Source: CAWUKT01 sp963923035
Lineage (GTDB): Bacteria > Bacteroidota > Bacteroidia > J057 > JADKCL01
NCBI GenBank assembly: GCA_963923035.1
Contig: CAWUKT010000118.1
Span: 1-16,996, forward strand
Reading direction: 5' to 3'
Length of the DNA: 16,996 nucleotides
Shown here: in pieces, positions 1 to 5,599 of the stretch
Position numbering within the stretch: the first letter of the stretch is position 1
Layout of the letters: every line of letters begins with the position of its first letter
Notes under the pieces: model-generated
Told to the model about the DNA's origin: nothing
The model's input: the letters and a program-made list of their open reading frames with translations, nothing else
Databases searched by the model: none
Made by a program: the position numbers and the translations under genes

Positions 1-159
1 AGGGCGGCGCATTTTTTGTCGTCGCCTCGCTTGCTGGTTCCGCTGCCAGGAGCGGAGGAAGTGCCATCAAATTCAATTTTCACCCGCGTCGCTTCGGTGA
101 CACTCAACCTCCAAAATGTTATGAAACTTTCGCCTAACCCTCCTGAATCACTTGCGGAA

Positions 160-350
160 CGGCTTGCCACGGCCCTTCGACTCGTCGAATCGCTGGCCTA
201 TGCGCAAAGCCCGCTCGAATACCAACTGCTTTTGCGGGACTTCCGGCAGGTGCTTACCTCTGGCTGAATCTGGGGGCCAAAGCCCCCGCGCTCACCTACG
301 GTGTGGGGCAGCACATTGCCTCATGTGCAAGGGAAGCAGCTCAGCTGCTC
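160..350 (+). repeat. Tandem hairpin-bearing repeat, copy 1
   Basis: This copy is strongly similar to 382-576, about 222 bp further on. Its first part reads as a peptide (RLATALRLVESLAYAQSPLE and onward, 160-267) that ends in TGA. Its second part is non-coding but even better conserved. That second part contains a perfect GGGGGC/GCCCCC hairpin with a CAAA loop at about 272-287, and near its end the self-complementary AGCAGCTCAGCTGCT at about 335-349. Such structure suits a dispersed palindromic element or the 3' end of a decayed mobile gene; the family is not recognised. Confidence 0.65.
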
Positions 351-381
351 ATTGAGGACTACTATGATTTTGCTAAGGGAC

Positions 382-576
382 CGGCTGGCCACGGCCCTTC
401 GACTTGTCGAATTGCTGGCCTACTAGCACAGCCCGCTCGAATACCAACTACTGTTGCGGGACCTTTGGCAGGTGCTGGGTGCCTCCGGCTGAACCTGGGG
501 GCCAAAGCCCCCGCGCTCACCTACGGTGTTTAGGTATGCACATTGCCTCATGAGCAAGGGGAGCAGCTCAGCTGCT
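382..576 (+). repeat. Tandem hairpin-bearing repeat, copy 2 (coding part interrupted)
   Basis: This is the second copy of the element at 160-350. Read in the same frame as copy 1 it gives RLATALRLVELLAY, then an in-frame TAG, then HSPLEYQLLLRDLWQVLGAS and TGA, so the coding-like part is broken here. Many of the differences between the copies are at third codon positions, which hints that the family was once translated. The GGGGGC-CAAA-GCCCCC hairpin is kept, and the final palindrome is a perfect GAGCAGCT-C-AGCTGCTC. Confidence 0.65.
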
Positions 577-619
577 CTACGCCGGACAAAGCCATCATCC
601 ACGAGGCCCAGCCACCCAC

Positions 620-661
620 AAAAAAGCCACTGGCAACGGAATCCCTCCGCCACCAGTGGCT
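620..661 (-). terminator. Intrinsic terminator of the secreted-protein gene
   Basis: Read on the minus strand, AGCCACTGG (661-653) pairs perfectly with CCAGTGGCT (633-625) and is followed directly by a run of T (the A-run at 620-625 of the plus strand). The loop contains a further CGGA/TCCG pairing that extends the stem. It lies just past the stop codon at 683, the right place to end the T9SS-cargo transcript. Confidence 0.8.
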
Positions 662-682
662 ACGATCTAAATATGAGAATAC

Positions 683-1501
683 TTACTGCTTGATAAATTT
701 CTGAGTGACGATCCCCGCTTCCGTTTCCACCTGAAGCAGGTACAGTCCCCGAGCAAGGTCAGCCACATCCACCATTCCCGCACGAACGGTGACGGCTTGG
801 ACAGCACCTTGGAGATCCAGAACCTGGGCATTCAAAATAGGAGAGGAGGAGTTCACTCGGAGGAATTCCGTAGTAGGGTTCGGATACACCTCAAAGGTGG
901 CCAATTCCTGAGGGGAAATGGACGTAGCCAGGTTTTCCTCCACGCAAATGTCATCCACGCCGAGCTCCCAGCTGCCAAACTTGAGCGAGGTGATGACGCC
1001 ACTCAGTTCGAGGGTGCCGCCACTGTTGGAACCGGCTGTCCACTGCATGGTCACGCCGGGGGCGATATTAGTGGGTTGGGTGCTGATGGGGCCCGTGATG
1101 GCGCCACCACCATTGATATCCAGGAACAGCAGGTCGTCCGAAACGACCATCGTGATGGTCTTGTTCTGGAAATTGAGGTTGGAGAAATCCAGGTCCAGCA
1201 GGGCGTCGCCAAACCACAAGTAATTGCCATTCTGGAGATTGGGATCGTTATAAATGGAAGGGTCCCAGACCACGACATCGGGCTGAAGGGGACGTGTACC
1301 ATCGTTCACCGCCAGGTATTCGATCCGGAAATCGATCCCCGCTTCGGAGATAATCACCGATCCATTGGGATTTCCATTGCTAACAGAGAACACCGTGCCG
1401 GCGGAGGCGGAGTTAAACTCGGCGCAGTTTTGAGAGAAGGAATTTGAAAAGAAAAAGGCAAAGCAAATCAAGGTCAAGAATACTGTCTTGAGTCTGGACA
1501 T
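683..1501 (-). CDS. Secreted protein with type IX secretion (T9SS type A) sorting domain
   Basis: The product has 272 residues from the ATG at 1501. I chose this start because it opens a classic signal peptide (MSRLKTVFLTLICFAFFFSNSFSQ, cleaved after S-Q) and lies about 30 bp below a TATGTTTG promoter element; an upstream in-frame ATG would add 23 unlikely residues ahead of the signal peptide. The middle is a beta-rich, Asn/Asp/Gly-rich domain of about 170 residues that I do not recognise; it includes a WELGVDDICVEE stretch. The last 75 residues form a sorting domain, with FEVYPNPTTEFLRV, then VLDLQGAV, then GLYLLQVETEAG and the terminal VTQKFIKQ. This is known to direct Bacteroidota proteins through the outer membrane by T9SS, so the product is likely surface-attached or released. 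The gene stands alone, with its own promoter and terminator; its function is unknown. Confidence 0.88.
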   Translation of the reverse strand: MSRLKTVFLTLICFAFFFSNSFSQNCAEFNSASAGTVFSVSNGNPNGSVIISEAGIDFRIEYLAVNDGTRPLQPDVVVWDPSIYNDPNLQNGNYLWFGDALLDLDFSNLNFQNKTITMVVSDDLLFLDINGGGAITGPISTQPTNIAPGVTMQWTAGSNSGGTLELSGVITSLKFGSWELGVDDICVEENLATSISPQELATFEVYPNPTTEFLRVNSSSPILNAQVLDLQGAVQAVTVRAGMVDVADLARGLYLLQVETEAGIVTQKFIKQ

Positions 1502-1531
1502 TGTAAAATGTTTAGGGTTTATATGATGCAA

Positions 1532-1539
1532 CAAACATA
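1532..1539 (-). promoter_or_regulatory. Bacteroidota -7 element for the T9SS cargo gene
   Basis: On the minus strand 1539-1532 reads TATGTTTG, an exact match to the TAnnTTTG consensus of Bacteroidota primary promoters. It lies about 30 bp upstream of the chosen start codon. I see no clear TTTG -33 element at the usual spacing, so strength is uncertain. Confidence 0.5.
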
Positions 1540-1639
1540 AGACCGATGGCGTGATTTCGCCCTGCATCACCGATCAACGGTTCATTTTACAAGCCGAACT
1601 GACTAAACCGATTCATTGATTGTTTTCCCACCCTATTTC

Positions 1640-2995
1640 TCAAAACTCCAGGGTAAAAATCGTTCCTTCTCCCAAAGCTGTCTTCATCGTGATGCTGCCT
1701 TTGTGCAGGCGCATGATCTGGCGGGAGAGGCTCAGTCCGATTCCGGTTCCTTCTTTCTTGGTCGTGAAAAATGGAACAAAAATCTTGTCGGCATACTCTT
1801 CCTCGATGCCCGTCCCATTGTCCTTGATCCGGATCAGCGTCCGGGTCGGCCGGGGTTGCAACGCCTCCATCTCAATGATCCCATTCGGTTGGTCCGACAA
1901 GGCCTCCATGGCATTCCGAACCAGGTTGATCAAGATCTGCTCGATCAGCTCCGGATCCGCCTGAATCTCCAAGGGCTGGTCCGGAAACCGCACCCGCAAC
2001 TCAATATTGCGTTCGGCCAGTTCGCTGCGCAGCAAAACTGAAATCCGCGAGAGGATGTCCTGAACAATGACCTCCCGAAAATTAGGTTTCGGGATCTTGA
2101 GGATGGACCGGTAGGCCTTCACAAATTTGAGGAGTCCCCGGGTCCGGCTTTCAATCGTGTCCAGTCCCAGGGAAATGTCTTCAATGGCATCCTGGTCGAT
2201 TTCACCAGGAGCCAGAGGTTTCCCCGCTTCATCCTGCACATATTCCTTCAGAACCCCACTCAAAGTAGAGAGCGGGGTGATCGAATTCATGATCTCATGG
2301 GTCAGGACCCGAATCAACTTCTGCCAGGCATCGATTTCCCGACTGTCCAGCTCGCTCCGGATATCCTGCAAACTCAGCAGCTTGTAATAGGTCCCCATCA
2401 TCTTGAACTCCGTGGCCGCGATGGCGATCTGCAACAACTCATCGTTGACCACCACCTTGACCAACTCCTTTCCTCCCGACTCCAGGCGGCGGAAAACATC
2501 CGGCAATTGCTGGTCGACCCGTTCCAACGAACGGATCTTCTTCACATAAGGCTTCGCCAGCAAATCCTTGGCCGCCTGGTTCATGAGGATCACCTCTTCC
2601 TGGTCATTGAAGCAGATCAACGCCACCCCGATGTTCTCAATTACTGTTTGCAGGTATTCGTAGTGCGACTCCTTCTCCGCTTGCAACTGGCGGAACTCAT
2701 GGACAATGTCGTTGAACGCCTCTTTGAGGGCATCGTCCGTGGGCCCCCGGTCGCCCGAAGAAAAATTCGCAGTGAAGTCCCGGTGGAGGATCGATTGGAT
2801 GAAAATGGTCAGGTCCCGGTTGGTTTTCTCCACGTACCGGACCAGTTCGATGAGGCTGAAGGCCGCGAAGACCCCCAGCAGAATCTTGCTCATGAGCCAG
2901 TCCGTCTGGAAGATCACATACGCCTCCAAGGCCAAAATCAGCGTCAGGAGGAGAATCCGCAGCGCGATTTGAATCCGGAATCGACTAAAGACCAT
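1640..2995 (-). CDS. NtrY-like sensor histidine kinase
   Basis: The 451-residue kinase has two closely spaced membrane helices (about residues 11-29 and 34-52), so there is almost no periplasmic sensor. A HAMP/linker-like stretch follows to about 105, then a PAS-type region (about 112-210; ENIGVALICFNDQEEVILMN). The phospho-acceptor is H233 in LTHEIMNSITPLSTLS. The HATPase domain has the N box NLVRNAMEAL (N357, N361), DNGTGI at 392-397 and FFTTKKEGTGIGLSLS at 409-424. All catalytic motifs are intact. The gene follows the response regulator and its start codon overlaps that gene's end by 11 bp, indicating translational coupling and a cognate pair. The HEIMNSITPL H box resembles NtrY-type kinases; the PAS domain suggests a cytoplasmic or redox/nitrogen-type signal, but the signal is unknown. 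Confidence 0.93.
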   Translation of the reverse strand: MVFSRFRIQIALRILLLTLILALEAYVIFQTDWLMSKILLGVFAAFSLIELVRYVEKTNRDLTIFIQSILHRDFTANFSSGDRGPTDDALKEAFNDIVHEFRQLQAEKESHYEYLQTVIENIGVALICFNDQEEVILMNQAAKDLLAKPYVKKIRSLERVDQQLPDVFRRLESGGKELVKVVVNDELLQIAIAATEFKMMGTYYKLLSLQDIRSELDSREIDAWQKLIRVLTHEIMNSITPLSTLSGVLKEYVQDEAGKPLAPGEIDQDAIEDISLGLDTIESRTRGLLKFVKAYRSILKIPKPNFREVIVQDILSRISVLLRSELAERNIELRVRFPDQPLEIQADPELIEQILINLVRNAMEALSDQPNGIIEMEALQPRPTRTLIRIKDNGTGIEEEYADKIFVPFFTTKKEGTGIGLSLSRQIMRLHKGSITMKTALGEGTIFTLEF

Positions 2996-4346
2996 ATTTG
3001 GAGAGCTTGCGGTAGAGGGTGGTGCGGCCCAGGCCGAGTTCCTTGGCGGCCCGGCTGAGATTGCCGTTGTGTTTCAGGATGGCGTCCCGAATGGCGCTTT
3101 TCTCACGCTCTTCGAGGTTATAATTGTCGGGCTCCTCGACCGAGACCGGGGTTTCGACGGGTTGCAGCATGAAGTCCCTTGGGTGGAGGACCCGGGCATC
3201 GCTCATGATGACCGCCCGCTCCATCGCGTGCTGCAGCTCCCGGATATTGCCCGGCCACTGGTAGCGCTGGAGCTTACGGACCGTATCCGCCGCCAGCTCC
3301 ATCTCGCCCTTGTTGTACTTCGCCGCGTACAGGTCCAAATAATGCTCCGCCAGCGGCTGGATATCGCCATTGCGCTCGCGCAGGGGCGGGAGTTTCAACT
3401 CCACCGTATTGATCCGGTAGAGCAAATCCTGGCGGAACCGGTGGTCCCCGACCATCTTGTAAAGCGGCATATTGGTAGCGCAGACCAGCCGGATGTCCAC
3501 CGGAATTGGCTGGTTCGTCCCCACGCGAACGATTTCGCGGGATTGGAGCGCGGTCAGGAGCTTCGCCTGAAGCGGCATGGAAAGGTTGCCGATTTCGTCC
3601 AGGAACAAAGTCCCGTTTTGGGCGTGTTCAAAGCGGCCCGCCCGATCCTCCCGGGCGTCGGTAAAGGCACCTTTCTTGTGGCCGAAAAGTTCCGACTCGA
3701 AGAGGCTTTCGGGGATCGCGCCGAGGTCCACGTTCACGAAGACCTCTTCCTGCCGGGGAGACGCCTGGTGCAGGGCCCGGGCGATCAGTTCCTTTCCCGT
3801 TCCATTTTCCCCCAAAATCAGCACATTCACATCGGTCCGGCCGACCTTTTCGATCGTTTCGAAGACCTGTTGCATCGCCGCCGAGCGACCAATGATTTTC
3901 CCGAAGTCCGCCTTTTTTTCTCCCGCACCGCCTTCACCTTCCGCCTCGACATCGTCTTTCGGATCCTCCAACGCCGCCTTCACACTTTCCAGCAGCCGAT
4001 CATTTTTCCACGGCTTCACCACAAAATCGCTCGCGCCTTCCTTCATCGCCCGCACCGCCAGCTCGATGTCCCCGTAGGCCGTCATCAAGATCACATGCGA
4101 CCGCGGCGATTGGCGCAGAATTTTCCGCATCCAACGCAGCCCTTCCGCCCCATTCGAGGCCCCGGCCCGGAAATTCATGTCCAGCAAGACGACGTGGTAG
4201 TGGTCCTGCTTCAGAATCCGGTTCAGGCGATAAGGATCGTTCTCGGTCTTGATTTGGGGATAATGGCGCTTCAACAATAGCTTCGCCGCCAACAGTACGT
4301 CGGGGTCGTCGTCTATGATGAGCAAATTCGGAGTCACCGGGATCAT
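2985..4346 (-). CDS. Sigma-54-dependent response regulator (NtrC family)
   Basis: The 453-residue protein has three domains. The receiver spans about 5-120, with the acidic pocket I-D-D-D at 11-14, phospho-acceptor D56, T89 and K111. The AAA+ domain spans about 150-385, with Walker A GENGTGKE at 179-186, Walker B TLFLDEIG near 246-253 and the sigma-54 contact loop as GAFTDA at 226-231. A Fis-type helix-turn-helix lies at about 420-450 (NLSRAAKELGLGRTTLYRKL). It should activate sigma-54 promoters when phosphorylated by the overlapping kinase downstream. The usual loop is GAFTGA; here the fifth position is Asp, with the key Thr kept. The start at 4346 gives MIPVTPNLLIIDDDPDV, a standard receiver start. 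The target genes cannot be named; no convincing -24/-12 site was seen nearby. Confidence 0.94.
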   Translation of the reverse strand: MIPVTPNLLIIDDDPDVLLAAKLLLKRHYPQIKTENDPYRLNRILKQDHYHVVLLDMNFRAGASNGAEGLRWMRKILRQSPRSHVILMTAYGDIELAVRAMKEGASDFVVKPWKNDRLLESVKAALEDPKDDVEAEGEGGAGEKKADFGKIIGRSAAMQQVFETIEKVGRTDVNVLILGENGTGKELIARALHQASPRQEEVFVNVDLGAIPESLFESELFGHKKGAFTDAREDRAGRFEHAQNGTLFLDEIGNLSMPLQAKLLTALQSREIVRVGTNQPIPVDIRLVCATNMPLYKMVGDHRFRQDLLYRINTVELKLPPLRERNGDIQPLAEHYLDLYAAKYNKGEMELAADTVRKLQRYQWPGNIRELQHAMERAVIMSDARVLHPRDFMLQPVETPVSVEEPDNYNLEEREKSAIRDAILKHNGNLSRAAKELGLGRTTLYRKLSKYGL

Positions 4347-4386
4347 GGCATTCGGTTAGTGCGGCGAGACTGCCCAATAATGCAAG

Positions 4387-4404
4387 GTACGAGAAAATTC
4401 GTAC
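4387..4404. promoter_or_regulatory. Inverted repeat upstream of the two-component operon (candidate operator)
   Basis: GTACGA at 4387-4392 and TCGTAC at 4399-4404 form perfect 6 bp arms around GAAAAT. The repeat lies 41-58 bp upstream of the response-regulator start, where a regulator could bind. On the minus strand TACCTTGC, a weak -7 match, overlaps the downstream arm. Both function and binder are guesses. Confidence 0.35.
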
Positions 4405-4512
4405 AAGGTTCGGGGGAGGGAAGAATTTGAAGGGAGGGAAGGTAAATCGTTTGAGATGGAGGGCGTCTCCCGGCCACCTCACGGGGCCGGGACCGGGTGC
4501 TCCGCCGTCAGT

Positions 4513-4582
4513 CTCGTCCGGTCTCGGGGGCACCGGACGAGGACTTCCAACAATGGCTCCGCCCCCTGACGCCACGGGGCGG
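4513..4582. repeat. Two consecutive GC-rich hairpins
   Basis: CTCGTCCGGT (4513-4522) pairs perfectly with ACCGGACGAG (4532-4541), and CCGCCCC (4559-4565) pairs perfectly with GGGGCGG (4576-4582). They occupy the 243 bp gap between the DUF2834 gene and the two-component operon, just after the DUF2834 stop codon. Neither is followed by a T-run. They could be 3' stabilising structures, factor-dependent terminators or a REP-like element; they are not classic intrinsic terminators. Confidence 0.5.
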
Positions 4583-4589
4583 CCCGCCT

Positions 4590-4931
4590 TCACTTCGACT
4601 GCGCAGCCTTCTGTCGCTCCCGCAGGTAGAGGTACAGCGGAAATCCCGTCGACAGGCCCAGCAGCATCGTCACCGGCCAGGTCCAGCCCCAGCCCTTGGT
4701 GCGGTGCTCCCGCTGGTCCAGGTAGCTCCACACGAAAAAGATGAAGACCATTGCGAACAAGTCGATGGCAAAAATTGTGGAGATCCGGTTGGCGAACATG
4801 TCGCTGAAGGTCGCCACGGGATCGGCATAGAGGAGAAGATTGCCCGTTTCAAACGATTCGATGGCCACCAGCACATTTGGAGCGAGGAAGCCGATGACAG
4901 TGAGCATGAGGTAGATGGATTGCTTGTTCAT
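4590..4931 (-). CDS. DUF2834 family small membrane protein
   Basis: The product has 113 residues, starting MNKQSIYLMLTVIGFLAPNV. I prefer this ATG over one 14 codons upstream because a TAGCTTTG promoter element lies only about 12 bp above it and the alternative would read through that promoter. There are three hydrophobic helices (about residues 5-24, 52-72 and 86-104). The layout matches DUF2834, including the family-like ANRISTIFAIDLFAMVFIFFVW segment and the LGLSTGFPLYLYLRE end. The biochemical role of the family is unknown. It sits 51 bp downstream of a Crp/Fnr gene, and an Fnr-type palindrome lies at the activator position of its promoter, so it is probably that regulator's target. Confidence 0.82.
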   Translation of the reverse strand: MNKQSIYLMLTVIGFLAPNVLVAIESFETGNLLLYADPVATFSDMFANRISTIFAIDLFAMVFIFFVWSYLDQREHRTKGWGWTWPVTMLLGLSTGFPLYLYLRERQKAAQSK

Positions 4932-4942
4932 TGCTTTTTTTC

Positions 4943-4950
4943 CAAAGCTA
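4943..4950 (-). promoter_or_regulatory. Bacteroidota -7 element for the DUF2834 gene
   Basis: 4950-4943 on the minus strand reads TAGCTTTG, an exact TAnnTTTG match. It predicts transcription starting near 4939 and a leader of about 8 nt before the ATG at 4931. No TTTG is present at the -33 spacing, as expected for a promoter that needs an activator. Confidence 0.6.
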
Positions 4951-4972
4951 TCCGCTCCCACACCGTCCCGCA

Positions 4973-4986
4973 TTGACGATCGTCAA
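4973..4986. promoter_or_regulatory. Crp/Fnr-type operator palindrome TTGAC-N4-GTCAA
   Basis: TTGACGATCGTCAA is a perfect 14 bp palindrome with the TTGAy-N4-rTCAA form of Fnr-type sites. It overlaps the stop codon of the Crp/Fnr gene. Its centre (4979.5) is about 41 bp upstream of the start site predicted from the -7 element at 4943-4950. That is the position known for class II activation by this family. Confidence 0.65.
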
Positions 4987-5561
4987 GATTTTCGCTCAGT
5001 TGCGCGGCGCTTGATCCGGCTCAGGGTTTCAGGCTGCACCCCGATGAAGGAGGCGATCTGGTGCTGGGGAACCCGCCGAAAAATGCTCGGTTTTTCGGCC
5101 AGCAATTGCTCGTAGCGTTCGACGGGAGATTGGGTGACGAAAGACGCAATGATCTTCTGGCAAATGATCAGTTCCTCTTCCATCAGGATGCGGGCCAGGG
5201 CTTCAAACTTGGGAAACTGATCCAGCATGGCCCCGGCATTTTCCCAGCCAATTTCCACTGTCACTGTTTCCTCCACCGCCTGCAAGCTCATCCGGGCGGG
5301 CTCCCGACGGGTAAAGCTCTCGTAAGCGCTCACAAATTCCCCTTCCTCGTAGAAATAGGCCGTTTTTTCCTCTCCCTCCCGCAAGTAGAACATCCTCACC
5401 AAGCCCGATTGGTTGAAGAAAAAGGCCGATGACACCTCCCCGGCCCGCAACAAATAATCGCCTTTGGCGAAGGTGCGGACGGGCAGATGGCGACGCACGA
5501 AGTCCACTTCGACTTCCGTCAGGGGCAATCGTCGTTCCAGGGCCGTTATGAATGGTTCCAT
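4983..5561 (-). CDS. Crp/Fnr family transcriptional regulator
   Basis: The 192-residue protein has a cyclic-nucleotide-binding-type beta roll at about 20-115 (VRTFAKGDYLLRAGEVSSAFFFNQSGLVR), a long dimerisation helix around 118-145, and a short C-terminal winged HTH at about 150-190 (VPQHQIASFIGVQPETLSRI). The recognition helix contains P-E-T-L-S-R. In Fnr the equivalent Glu, Ser and Arg contact the TTGA half-site. There are no N-terminal cysteines for an iron-sulphur cluster, and I see no clear cAMP phosphate-binding cassette, so the effector is unknown. It begins 38 bp after the dnaE stop and precedes the DUF2834 gene. Truncated Crp/Fnr proteins of this size are common in Bacteroidota. The start (MEPFITALERRLPL) is typical. 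Confidence 0.9.
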   Translation of the reverse strand: MEPFITALERRLPLTEVEVDFVRRHLPVRTFAKGDYLLRAGEVSSAFFFNQSGLVRMFYLREGEEKTAYFYEEGEFVSAYESFTRREPARMSLQAVEETVTVEIGWENAGAMLDQFPKFEALARILMEEELIICQKIIASFVTQSPVERYEQLLAEKPSIFRRVPQHQIASFIGVQPETLSRIKRRATERKS

Positions 5562-5567
5562 GGGACC

Positions 5568-5599
5568 GAAAAATACTCAAGTCCCCCAACCGGGACAAA
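5568..5599 (-). promoter_or_regulatory. Candidate promoter for the Crp/Fnr gene
   Basis: On the minus strand TTTG (5599-5596) is followed after 20 bp by TATTTTTC (5575-5568), a good -33/-7 pair. The ATG is only 6 bp further on, so the transcript would be leaderless or nearly so. An inverted repeat, GTCCC (5581-5585) and GGGAC (5592-5596), lies between the two elements and could be an operator. The promoter would separate this gene from dnaE. Confidence 0.45.

Larger units (their letters stand above)
1..682. other. Region without an intact gene; holds a tandem repeat and a terminator
   Basis: No reading frame here looks like a complete gene. The stretch holds two diverged copies of a hairpin-bearing element (160-350 and 382-576) and, at 620-661, the terminator of the minus-strand secreted-protein gene. 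Positions 121-267 (+) can be read as a 48-codon frame ending at the same place as the coding-like part of repeat copy 1. I could not recognise that peptide. Positions 1-120 show nothing I can name. Confidence 0.6.

Noticed and set aside
4000..4731. 243-codon minus-strand frame spanning the DUF2834/response-regulator gap
   Set aside because: It overlaps two better genes in other frames and its Gly/Pro/Ala/Arg content reflects GC-rich hairpins, not a protein.
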